From the NCBI RefSeq assembly GCF_001522545.3, contig NC_031769.1:8608470-8672469 (forward strand): a stretch of 64,000 nucleotides of DNA, written 5' to 3'. Source of the DNA: Parus major. Lineage: Eukaryota; Chordata; Aves; Passeriformes; Paridae. The notes beneath the pieces were generated by a model that did not search any database, was not told the DNA's origin, and saw only the letters and a program-made list of their open reading frames with translations. Shown piece by piece: positions 40,548 through 52,887 of the stretch (within the stretch, counting starts at the first letter, position 1; each line of letters opens with the position of its first letter). Made by a program: the position numbers and the translations under genes.

Positions 40548-43500
40548 CACTTCTGCTTCTGCAAATTCCCTCTTTTATATGGTATTCAGATAACAACCTG
40601 ATAATGCTGTCATCAAAAGCATACATTCCCTTCTTGCAGTACTGTTCTTCATTTAAAACCCCATAAAAGATTATAATTATTCTAACCAAAAAGCACGGTA
40701 ATACGTGAAGCAGGTGTAGGATCCAATCCACCTCGGTGCTGAACTTGTGCTACAGCACAAACAAAAGAGACTCCTCCATGTAAGCTGCAAACATCAACCG
40801 GATTGTGCAGTCACAAAGGAGGCATCTCAAGACAAATCTGCTCTCTGCCCAATTCTCTGGAGACCTTCATAGCCACCTACTCACTTCATCAACTAGAGGG
40901 GGAATTTATGGACTTAAGTCAACACCAACACTTCATTAAGTGCCTAAAATATAGGAGCCCAAGTTAGGGAGACTAAATTTCTCCTGATCACTTTTAAACC
41001 GTCCCTGGTTTTCTTGCTGGACTGCAAACTGAATTGTTTTCCTTTCTTAGAACTACTCTTGTCAGCTGAAATATAGACATTCACATGAGAATAAACGGGA
41101 TGGAAATTTAAGTTCTATTCTTTCCCTTGTTGTGTTCTTTCCCTTCTGAATGATGTTTTCTTGCTAAACCAGTGGTGACCAAAATGAGGGCACACATCCT
41201 GAGTTGTTGCTTATGCTGAAACCAGCCAGTCAGGCCACAAACATGACTGCATTAAACGTGCTCCTCTAATTACACTTTCCAAAGTGCTTGGATTTTTTAG
41301 AAAGACAGAATCAAAATGTGCCATATGCGCCACCCTCCTGTTAGAAATGTGATGAAAAAGACAGTGAAAAGGAAAAAAAAAAAGAGCTCTGAATGTTGTT
41401 ATCGCTGTCCTTCTGGGCCTCCTGAGCCCTCCCTGCTTCCTCCTGCCAACAGCTCAAACCACCTCCCAGTGCTGTCAGCAGTGCAGGCATCGCCTTTGCT
41501 GCACAGGGAAGTGGCAGAAATGCAGGATTTTCCCCTTTGAAGGCTGGTTTCAGTCTGAGGAGGCTGCCCCACACCCCCAGGGTTTCTGCACACCTTGAGC
41601 GCTATAAACCATGGGCTAACAAGTGGAAAGTCCTCCAAGAAAACAGTAGCTGTGGCCAACTCAAGTTCCAACAAACCCTAAGCTGAGGTGACTTAGATAT
41701 GACTGCAGCTATGACTGATAGCATTTTCCAGCAAATTAAACAGCTTTACAGAAATATTTCTGACCAGCGCTACCTCTGAATAAGATTACATGGAGTCATT
41801 CAGCAGTCACACACTTCTAAGCTATTTTCATTAAAGTTTTATTCTGTTTATGGATCAAAAAAATTATTTCCTGCTGCCACTTTACACAGTAATCCATTGT
41901 TTTATTTTCTCTAGGGAGATCCTGGCACCTATGAGCAATAAGGACTGAGGAGCCTTAGCTCAGCTAACTACCCCTTCACAGCACATTGTGGAGCTCAAAA
42001 ACACATTTACAGACCTGTAAGTGCATTTACCCTACAAAACAGAGGGTATTTGCCATTCTTACTAGGCCCCTTGCTAATATTTCTCATTGCTTTTTAGGGC
42101 ACTGAGATATTTTTCACAGAAAATATCTACAAAATTTAAAAGGTAAGAGGATTGTGGGAGAGGGAAAGGAGAAGAACTGAAAAATGTCTTGTATTGAATG
42201 GTATAAAAGTTGCAAAGTGTTTCCTCACTCTCCTCCACTTGTATCTGCGAGGCAAAGGGAGGAAGAGTTCACCTCTGGTGAGCTGCTTCTGTTGCTGAGG
42301 TCCAACAAGCCACAGCATCCCCAGAAAGAGAGAAATTCAGGTAAATAAGGCATTGCAGAGATGTGCATTTAGTGTTGAGCAGAACATAAACTGGGTCAGC
42401 TCTCTGGTTTCATTGTGACCCTACAGTGACACAAAACATGATCAAGCCCAATCATCTGCTTCTGTGCTGTAGCTGAGAGATGCTGATCCTTCCATGTAAA
42501 CCTAACCCAGCTTCGCCTTCGGCAAATCTTGTATTTATGGTTTAACTGCTTCCTTAAGTAAACATCCCCCTGCCTGCCTGACCCTCCTATTAGACTTGCC
42601 CTGATAGCAAAGCTAAATGCATCCTTTCGATGCTAATACATATTTTCTTCCTAACTATATCATCTGAGTCCATTAAGAACAATTTTTCCCCGTCCTGTAT
42701 GTCACAGCACATAGGCAGACTGCCCTGAATCACTGATTTTTGTTTGTTCAGGCTAGACTTAACAAATTAACTGTTTTTACTCCCTCTCTGTGGCTCTGTG
42801 TGGCTTGTGACTCTCAAAACACTATGGCATTTCTTTACCCTTCTTTGAACCCTCACCATCTAAGATATAACATCTGCTGTTAGATAGTTAACACATGTAT
42901 GAGTTCATCCAGGGTTAAACAGGATTGACTGGATTATGGACACTGAACACTGTAACAGTGATCTTGACCAATCTGACTATTTTATAAAGTTTATTTATTG
43001 CCATATGAAGACAACACTTTCTTGCAATTTTGAAGAAATTTGCAGAGCCAGAATAAGTGGTTCCCATATGCAACTTTCTCTCCTTAAAGCATGATTTTGA
43101 GATGAATTTTTCACATTTCCCAATAATATTACTGAAAACAATTTTGCTCAATTTGAAGTAGTTGAAACTGATTGCAAATGTTAAATGAATATTTCCATCT
43201 ACATAGGAAATTTTGCTTTCATGTCCATACAAATATATTGCCTCAGAACTTTTTGAACCTTGCCTCAGAATTTGTACTTATTTTGAGGTTGGGCAACTGG
43301 AAATGTTTGGGGTTCCCCATCCTCCTCCCCAGCCCCCAAGTATTTTACTTAACTACTAAAGGAAATCGAGTTAATTTGAATTTTGTTTAGGCAAAAGTGG
43401 AACAGTCAAAACTGTAATAAATGGTTTTCTGTCATGGGAACAACCCTTCCAAACTGCACTTGTCTACCAGATATTAACATAATAATTAATTAATTACTTT

Positions 43501-44420
43501 TGGGAGGGGGATGGCAGAGATGTATTTACACAGGATGAGATACTCTGAGGAAGTATCTGGTTTAAAATCCTGCCCTGCTTTTGCTCAGTTTTACAGCTGA
43601 CCTGATCAAGGCTGAAGGAGGTCAGTAACCTGGCTGAGGTCAAATTAGTTTTTTGGGTTTTGCTTGCCTTCATTCCTTTCTCCATTATGTAAGGTTGGCT
43701 TGTAAGAACTTGAAAAATACCTCAGAAGGCAGTCCTTTCAAGTATAAGCCCAGAAAAATAAAGAAGTTTAAAAATTATAACCCAAAAGTATGACATGATG
43801 GAGAGAAGTTCCCGAAAGCACGGCAAACTATCAATTGGAAAGGATGCTTACTTCAGGTAAAAGCAGAAGTCAAATAAATAAAGCAAAATAACCCAACTTT
43901 TGGTCAAGTTCTTCACCAGCACCTAACTTCTACTCAGCTAATGTCAATGCACTCCTGAGAGAAAGTAAATATTTAAAAAAAGATTAAAATAAAGCACAAA
44001 AATTAGAGGATTACTCTACAGCTCTCCCAATAGGACAGAAAAGAACTCCACCAGTCCCAACCACTGGACTCCGACTTTTTACACATGAAACTCTTCATGT
44101 GTCCATCTTCTGATACTGGCCTCAAGCTGTGCTTGGAAGTAAGCCAAGATTTCCAGCATAGACTCCATCAATAGAATACATTTGGATCATTTCAAACATG
44201 AGAAATACAGCTTGGAAGAAATTCAACCAAGGACAAAAAAAAACATCCAGGCAAGGCTGAAAATTCAGATCTCTTTTTTTTTTTAAGGGTGACAGAAACA
44301 AATTGCTCTATATCACTAATCTTCTGTTGCCTTCTCAGCTCTCCACATGTTGGAGACACATGAAAAAAAGTAGTGAGCTGATCAGAAATTTGGCAGATTT
44401 CTTCAGCTGTCCAAGAACAT

Positions 44421-44500
44421 AAATTAATAAATAATCTATTTAATATATTAAATTATTATTAAATATTAAATAATTAATTTAATAAATTAAACGTAAATTA
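44421..44500. repeat. AT-rich palindromic low-complexity patch
   Basis: Almost pure A/T sequence is made of overlapping TTAATTTAATAAATTAAA-like words, for example TTTAATATATTAAA at 44439-44452. It is very easily melted and self-complementary. It is probably low-complexity DNA expanded from TTAA/ATTA words. Confidence 0.75.
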
Positions 44501-44803
44501 ATAGGACAAGAAGACACCACAAGGATTTTTTTCTTAAAAGCAAGCATGCAAACAATTCATATGTCCAAGATAAAAGAATGTTCCCAAGAGAAGAAAAACA
44601 AAGATATAATGAAAAATAAATGGAAATAAAAATGCCTTTAGTTTTAATTATACAAAGTTAAGATTACTAATGAAGCTCAGGAATATTTTCCACCTGTGAG
44701 AAGTATTCTTCCCTGTCTTTTAGAGCTACCTCTTTCCAAAAGCTGAGCGGGTGCCTAAAATTCTGTCTCAGTTTCTGGTGCCACGAAGACGAAGGTGCCT
44801 TAC

Positions 44804-44998
44804 CAGGATCATGTGACCGGTGGAGATGTCCATGTTGGACTGGACGGGCTCCTCACACCAGGACGAGGTGCTGCTCCGGGCTGAGGGGCTGGGGATGGGC
44901 CCATCGCTGAACTGAGAGGAAACGCTGTTGATTCGAGACGAGTGCAGGGGCTCGGGGCGATCAGAGGTTTTCACTGCCATGCGCTGCCGGCATAGCTC
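44804..44998 (-). CDS. PTPRN2: PTPRN2 coding exon, cytoplasmic juxtamembrane segment (65 codons, phase 0 to 0)
   Basis: PTPRN2 (phogrin, IA-2 beta) is a dense-core secretory granule membrane protein of neuroendocrine cells with a PTP-like cytoplasmic domain. This exon reads [10 protein letters not shown] at its start and ends DISTGHMIL. In between is a Ser/Pro-rich stretch containing [19 protein letters not shown] and then [10 protein letters not shown], the diagnostic juxtamembrane sequence that separates PTPRN2 from its paralogue PTPRN. Reading on the minus strand, the acceptor is a pyrimidine-rich run ending CTCTAG just upstream of 44998, and the donor is GTAAGG immediately after 44804. 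Length is 195 nt, starting and ending on codon boundaries. The next exon, 23.3 kb away, continues in frame with SYMEDH. It is clearly more GC- and CpG-rich than the flanking intron, as expected of coding sequence. No stop or frameshift is seen. The gene identity comes from recognising the family sequence, not from a database search. Confidence 0.96.
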
Positions 44999-46481
44999 CT
45001 AGAGCAACAGAGAGAGCAGGAAACAACCTACGGTTAAGAGTAATTACAGGATAGAGTCTACTAAAGACATGTGATTTACAGTATGTTTCCAGGGCTGGAA
45101 GTGTTTTCCCCCTCACTGCAGTAATTTTTGGGCGGCTGTCTGTTCTGTTAAGCACAGCTACAAAGGGATGCTCAATGAAATTACTACACGATGACTACCC
45201 TAACCTTTCAAAGGTGCAATTATGACTGTGTGCACGTCTCCATATAGATAACCAAAAATCTTATTTTGGAGCTTCACTCCTCTAACAGATGTATTTTTTT
45301 TTTTCTCTCCCTAATATCACCCCACATTCTGCGAAGCCACTTTTGAACCACACAACCTCCTGAAATTAATGGCGTTGCACAGGAGTAATTGAGAGCACTG
45401 CTTGGCCCTGGATATGCAAACTCAGCAAGCTCAAGGCAACTGAATTGATGTGCTCTCCAGTGTAAATCCTAGTTGATAGATGCCTCATTTCTCTTCATTA
45501 AAATAGCAAACTCGCAACACTTCCTCCCTGATGTGGGGCAGAGAGGATGAAGAATGACATTAACGAAGAATAAAAGCAGAAATCTGTCATTGTATTGTTT
45601 AAGCAGCTTTGGCGAAGAAAGAAAATTCAAGCTATCACACACACTAATGCAAGTCATGTTGAAACACCAAAATAGATAGTACTGGGAATACGTATTTTCA
45701 GTTGCTCTCATGCATAGAATTCATGCAAATATACAGAGTTCTGGTTAGGTAACAGAAAATCCTGCTGGTAAAACCAACTTCTGATAGTATAAAATTCTGT
45801 TTCTAACAGGATGAGCAGACCCACAGTTACACTGTCATGTTGTAATGCTGTTAGAATCAGCTGTGGTGGAGAGATCACAGACATTGTAATAAAATGATGA
45901 TTTTTTTAACATATGACTATTGTCCATGAGAGGTCTTTGGCTGCCTGTGCCACACAGCGACACCGGCCAGTCTGTAGGATGTGGCCACATTGCACACACA
46001 GTGTGGGTACACATTTGTCTCAGATTACTCATTCTGCACAGGCGAGTACTAAGAGCACAATCTCTTGCCTCAGGCTAACAAAATAATACAGGCTGAAAGA
46101 TTCATACCATTGGAATTCCATAGCTTCTGTATTCTTATTCATTGACAATTTAGTTGCAGCCCAAGTGGCCATCAGTAGGATGATCTGAAAACCATTATTC
46201 ATGAGCTGCAATAAAATCTTTTCAGAAAGGAGTTCGAAATATAACTTAAGATTATGTTTGGGGTTTTTTTAACCTTGCTAACTTTAGGACACTGCTGGGG
46301 GATCCTAATCCATGCATCAGCAAGCATTCAAACAAACTCCCTGAAACCACCATATTGAGTCTCCTGTTGTCACCCCGCGACAGTGATTACAGGCCCTTCA
46401 AATGCTCTTTTCTCCCAAAACTTCTGTCTTGCCATTAGAGATGCTTATGTGGACTCTTACTATTTGATGGTGTTTAATATG

Positions 46482-46510
46482 GCATGTGTGTGTGTGTGTA
46501 TGCACACACA
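46482..46510. repeat. Alternating purine-pyrimidine TG/CA tract with hairpin
   Basis: Twenty-nine consecutive bases alternate purine and pyrimidine. TGTGTGTG at 46491-46498 is complementary to CACACACA at 46503-46510 with a four-base loop between, so the tract can form either Z-DNA or a short hairpin. Confidence 0.85.
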
Positions 46511-49500
46511 AATTTAGATACACTGAGATGAAATTCATATAATTTATAAGTGCTATATTTCAGTTCTGTTATAAAAATTCAGTTAACAGAAGCTTGGGAA
46601 GCAGAGATTACTACATGGTGTCAGTTGTTGGAATAACTGCATAGAAGACTGTCTCATGTGAAACTGCTACTCCATCACTGCATTTTTGTATCTTTAGTGA
46701 TTTTGTCTAGGCCATGAAAGAGTTTTTCTAATTTTTACCAAAGGTAGGAGTTTTCCACACTAGAGTAGTATGTATTCTGTCACTTGGTACCTTTGTAACT
46801 TCCAACTAACTTTAACATGAAAAATATTAGAAAAATAAATTAAAATTAAAAAATACATTGAATTGAGTCACAGATATCAGTGTTAGATAGGTCAGTTAAA
46901 CTATCAGTATTAAACACAAGACTTTTTAATAAAGGAAAAGATGTCATTGAATCTCTTATTTTTAAATATAGGAACAAAGAAAAAAAGCTTTTTTTCTTCT
47001 CTGGAGGATCACACATTTCATAAGAAAAGATAGCAATAGTCCACAATGACTATTACTAACCTCAGAATGACCTTGCAGTAGTGTAATTTCAAATCCCTGC
47101 TTTTAGCAGATTTTGGGAAAAGTAAAACAGAGCGGAAACTTTTTAGACAGAAAAATAAATCTACAGAAAACCAAAAAGCTGCTCAGATGTTTAGATATCA
47201 GACATTCCCTCTGGGAATGGTTTATTGGACTAAGTAAAAGTATAATATGTAAAGGTATAAAAATAAGAGGTCTATCACATAACTGCTAGAAGGATGTGGC
47301 TTCTGGCTAGCATGCCATGTGGCGTTGATATGAATTTATTATATTCTAATAGACATCCTGCCACTTGACTCACCCCAACTCTGTACTAACAATAGCATTT
47401 GTACTCAAACAGGATCTTTGTTTTTAAGTTGATCTGTTCCTGCTGTTCATATCCTGCCTCGAGTCATAATCCTCTGCTTTTACAAGTGGTTGCTGTGGAA
47501 AGGATTATAGACCTCTGCTAACAAAAAAGAATTGAGATCAAGTGATCTCTAAGAAATTAATGTACCATTTTTGCATGAATTATAATGACAAAGGAAACAA
47601 TATTATAGACAACTGGTTCTGGAACAGATTAACCTCTAACCAAAAAGATCTTTTTGGATATAAAGTATTTAATACATTACTAAGAAATGTTGCTTTAACA
47701 ATAAGTTTAACATGTTCATGGTCCTTGTGGAAGAAGGTGAAGTTGAGAATCATAATGAATTAAAATATTTTTTTTTAAATGTACCTGATTTCAAATATTA
47801 AAATATTTCTTTCCTGACATATATAGAACCAAAACAATTATTCCCAGAACTGCTGTAGCTGTCAAATACCTCAAACAAAGCAACCACGTCACTGTACTCT
47901 GCCGTAAAAAATGTTTAATGTAAACAGGAAGGTCAAATCATAGCTAAAGCAAAAACACCACTAAATTTCTTGATTGGGGTTTTAAATCTCCATGACAATG
48001 GGTCTTCCCCTGCCTGTAAACAGAAGTTTTTGGTTTGAATTTATTTCCAGATCAGTCTGACAGCCCTCAACAGCTCTTCCTTCCCCCTCTTCCAGCCAGC
48101 CCAGCCCCAGCTGAGGAACCTGTTCCACACACATCAGCCACCTCAGGACAGCTACAGCTTCTCCTTCTCCAAAGCCACCTCTCTGCAGCCCAACCACTGC
48201 AGCTCCCACTTGGGTTTCTAGCCTGGCACTGCAGGGATAACACATTCAAGGCCACCACATATAAAAGCTTTGAAGCATGGGGCATTTTGGGGAGCCATAT
48301 GGGTTCCTCCAGGACATACGGATAAGGGACGTCCAGCTCAAAGCAGGGAAATGTCTTTATGAGGAATTTGGCCTTGAGATGAGTCATTAATGTTCCATTC
48401 CTATGAAAGGCATTGGGAAAAGGGGAGTCTCAGAGTGGGGTGTTTCACACCATCCCATGGCACTTACTGAGCTGGCATCTCTTCCCAAATGCACAAAGCC
48501 CTGGATTTCCTAGGTTCAGACTGTCATAAATACAGTATCTGTTACCTGTGCACTTCTCTGCATGCTCAGGTATGCTCTGTCTTCCTCTCCAAAATCTTCA
48601 CAAACATTTTGCAAATCAGCCATTTACCAAACCACAACTAGAATTCAAACTTGACTAAAATGTCAAAGCTTCAAACTGTGAGAATGATATGAACTGTATT
48701 TCTGTATTGTCTCGGCCATTAAAAATATTTTCTAAGAATGAATTCAATTTACTGCTGCATTTCTATATTTAGCAGAGTGGCTGAGGCTATTTCTGCCATG
48801 CTGCGACTCAGTAATGTCTAGCCATTGTTTGTGTATAGTTCAAGTGCCATTCTTCATTTAAAAACATCATTTACACCTAAAAAAGCAACCATAATGCATA
48901 CAGTGAAAGATGAAGAAACGATCCTCCTGACCTTCAGGCTATGATCTAATGGATGGGTTGGACATAAACATTTATTTAAAAGGTAATTTGAAGTTTATGA
49001 CATTATTTCCCATCACATGGGAATTGCTATCATACTGAGGCACTTACTCTGGTTTTTATTTCCCAACATTTATTATCAAACTTATATGGTGGTCACATGC
49101 AGTATATAATGGAGAAGTAATATCGCCGTATGACAAAAACTGCCATAACCAAGACAAATATTCTGTAAATAATGTTGAGTTAAATGAGTTCAAAGCACTG
49201 CACCATGATCATCTGCAGTGAGCTTTTTATTTGAAACACAATTGATAACCTTAAACAAACCATAAACAGTATTCTTGGAAACCCCCCAGTCCTCTTCACA
49301 ATGAGGTTCTAAAATGTCCCTAATACTTGGCTGTCCACACAGGGACAGGGAGAAGCATGAAGTGCAACTATTTCCTCAGGTACAACAAACAGATTTTTGA
49401 ATTCATACATTCCACTTGTGAATGAACCACTCTGCAACAAAAATGTAGCTTATCCACATTTAAAGAAGGGCATTAAGAGACTTTGTTGCACCTCCTGGAC

Positions 49501-50928
49501 AAAACTGGGAGCTGGTATGGCCACCATGTTTTGTCAGGTGGGTTTCTGAACCTGAAGAGGTAAGAAACTCTCCTCTCAATCAAGGAGGCATCAAGTCTGC
49601 TCAGAAATGGAGCCCACAGATTCCAATCCAGGCTGGTCTGGAGATGTGACTCGCTTACCAGCAGGAGTGTTAGGCCACATCACCAGCCAGTGACAGGAGC
49701 TGCATCCTCTGCCACGTGGCTTTGTGTCACAGAAGGGCAAGACAGAAAAGAGAACTCAGAGAAATTTTTATCTGTCATCTACTGGAAAATCCACTTAAGG
49801 AAACTGGAAAATCCATCGAAGTCACACAGTTTACTGAAACGTTTGGTTTCAGAAAGGAATATGTGTATATGCCCTGGTAAAGATTATGGGTGTAGATAAG
49901 TGTAGAACTGAAACCAGATATAATTGAGGATAATAGGCAATACTGAATCTTTTCCCTTGCTTTATTTGCAAAAATGGAATTTGAGAACCTCAGGGTGACA
50001 CAGTACAGGCAGGAGAGCTGACTGGAGCATCCCAGTTAAGACATGGCCAACATTCACCTCAGCTTTGTGAAAATTAAAAGACAAGCCATTCCACCTCAAA
50101 GCTGCCTCCAGAGAGGATGTTCAAATACATAATGCACATTCTCTAAGCAATACCTTCAGGTATTCCAAGTCCAGCCAGTGACCACAGCACATGAATCATT
50201 CTCTTCTAGCTGGTACCAGATGTATGATAAATGTTCAGTCCACAGCAAATGAAAATAGCTTTGTATCTAAAACACTGCTCTTCTTCCCCAGCCACTGTCA
50301 CCTCAGATCTGACCAACAGGAGATCTGGGATGTGAGGGAAATGTCAACTTTTCAGTTTATTTAGAAAGAGAAATATAATTTCATTATTATATATAAATGA
50401 AAATAATCTATATTGTAATTGATGCCAAAATTTACACAAAACCAAAAATTAAGTCCAGGAAATAGGACTAACATTTCCACGCCTTAAAGAATTTTTTGTT
50501 AAGCAAATTAAAATGGAAATCATTTGAGTTAGTCCAGAAACAAATGTGGCACAATTATTCTAGAATTAGCAAAATATAAGAGAGAATAAAGCTTTCCATG
50601 GATAACTATTAAGAAAATGCAGAGACACTAAACAAAGAAATTACTGTTTATTAAAAGTGATAGCCGAGTGTACACCAAGCCCTTCCAACCTGACCTGCCT
50701 AATATTCTATCAATCAAGAAACAAATCTGCCTAAGCAGGCATGATCACAAGAACACTGTGTTAATTTTATACGTGAAAGGAACATATTTAGCAGAAATTT
50801 TAAATTAAAATGCTGACACTTAATTCTAAGTGATTCAAGACTACACCTTTTAATAAAAGTTATAATGAAGATTAAGAATATACATAATCTATATGCTAGG
50901 TATAGAGGAATAAGACTTTTAAAATGCC

Positions 50929-50954
50929 TTTTTTTTTTTTTTTCTTTTTTTTTT
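50929..50954. repeat. T-rich tract
   Basis: There are 25 T interrupted by a single C at 50944. It is simple low-complexity sequence. Confidence 0.85.
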
Positions 50955-52873
50955 CCCTCAGCTTTAATACATTTAATTTAACAGTAGTCTCATTCTCCTT
51001 TTCAGGAGGTATCTTTCACAGGATGAGCAGAGGTCTGCACGTACAGCCTGGATTTCACTGTTCTGGGATGGATGCAGTCATAAGACAATGAGATTTAAAA
51101 AAGGAAAAAATAAGATAAGCTCTTTTTTTAAAACAAATGAATCTACAACTATAAACATCATTATTCTCTAACTAAATTTGCTTAGTGTTACTACAGGGTG
51201 AAGCTAAAGTCATTTGGTTGCCTTTGTTTTGCTTTTGCATACTTGATAAGCTTGCAGGTGCTATAAATTTAACTTTAACTTATTTACTGTATTTGTAGCT
51301 TTGGGGATAATTACAGCTTTATTACCATTTATTTTTGAGTTATTGAAATATACTTTCAAGCTTTAGCTTAATTTTAGCATACATTTTGTCCAGGAATAAA
51401 AGAGCTGTTTACATACGTGGAATATTTACATTTATATTTTCTATTCTTGTCAGAAAAGGCAACTGTATCTGATATCTGTGTCCCTTCAGAAAAGGGATAA
51501 AGGGATATATTGGAAAAATGTTTGAGAGTAATATTTTGAAAGACACAGCATCAAACGTGTCATTACACATCCATACTCTGGACAATTCATTTTTATCTAG
51601 ACTTGTATGTGACAGATCTTGGGAGGAACAGAAATAAAAAAAAGAGAGAAAAAAAGAAGAAAGTAAAATATATTTCTTTGATTGTCAATGCAGCCTTCAT
51701 GTGTCCAGTTCAGTTCACTATCTGCCCTCTGTACCACACTCTGAATATCTGAATATAACTCTGAACCTTGAGAAGGGGTGGGGGGTTGCTTTGCTTGATT
51801 TTTAAATGATCTAAAACCCAGGGATGCTGTTTCTTTTTGAAAGCATCACAGCCAAACACAGGCTTGAGAATCGTTCTTCTAACAAGACCTCAATTTTGAT
51901 TTAGGCCTGTGAAACTTAAAATTTCAATTATTTTTGCATTGTGTATGTTTCCTAGTGATGACTCAGAATTATGTAATTATGTATACAAAGAATGTCGAGG
52001 CCATGCAGAAATGGAAAGACAAAGGAAACATGGCTAACTTTAAATGGAAAATTACTTTCCTTTTTTTCTTAAATTTCTTCAATTTCTTTGTTTTATTCCC
52101 TCTCTTTAAATTCAAACATTTGCAGTCTTCTCCTACCAAATCAAATGAAAAGCCATCATGGTCTTGTACACATCTGCAGGTGTCCAGCAGACAGGAAAAT
52201 TTCTTGCTTGCACAGAACCAAAGGTGCTGTCTATGCAATACAGCTTGAGAAAGTATTTTTACTTTAATTATTTCAGCAACCTCTCATCAATGGTGAAGCA
52301 ACCTGAATAGTCCAGAAGCTCCTGAAGGAAGCAGGTATCTCCTACATGGCTCACACTGCCAAGGAAGACACGACAGCACAGGTCTAATGATATTTCTCTG
52401 AAATAATGATATTATTGGCCTGCAATCCGCGCCAGGAAAGCATGGATTATTGGATTATTGCTGGGAATAATTCTTTGCTTTCCAGAGGGTCAGTGATATT
52501 TGAAGACCATATTTAGGTTATTCAGCTGGGGAATGTTTTCCCATACAAAAATACAAAAGTCCATTGACTGGAACTGCGTTAGTATGGCAGTTTAGAGCCT
52601 TTATTTCTAAAAGTTTTGTGAAACAGATTCTGGACTAAACAGGACTGCAGCACCCTGGTCTTCACAAACAAGAGATACACAAAGAAAGGTCACGATTCTT
52701 TAGACTGATTTGAAAGAGTATCTTCCCTGCATGATGATAACGTGCTGGCTTCCCTAAGAAGTTAAAGGCACTACCTGGATGACTCCAAGGAAATCAGTGT
52801 CTGTTTCAAATAGGATACATCTGCAAACTGTGTACCTGAAGTCACCTGATATCCACTGGTGTAAAAACACCCA

Positions 52874-52887
52874 TTTTTTTTTTTTTT
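52874..52887. repeat. T14 homopolymer
   Basis: There are fourteen consecutive T, followed by CTCAGG. On the plus strand this looks like a pyrimidine tract plus splice acceptor, but it is antisense to PTPRN2 and no exon follows. Confidence 0.8.

Larger units (their letters stand above)
21542..44803 (-). other. PTPRN2: PTPRN2 intron, 23.3 kb
   Basis: The intron is bounded by GTAAGG (donor, 44803) and CAG (acceptor, 21542) on the minus strand, phase 0. It holds most identifiable repeats of the window: CR1 3' end 25378-25660, old CR1/L3 RT remnant about 27010-27500, MIR/L3-like tails 29795-29940 and 33190-33387, CR1 tail 31885-31965, a hAT-like element 32227-32397, a 39-bp minisatellite 37336-37420, a 19-bp tandem duplication 40510-40547, A/T tracts, and an AT-only palindrome-rich patch 44421-44500. 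REST-like half sites cluster at 39983-40743, and a candidate conserved element lies at 35420-35760. No additional exon was recognised; intervening DNA shows no coding signal. Confidence 0.9.
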
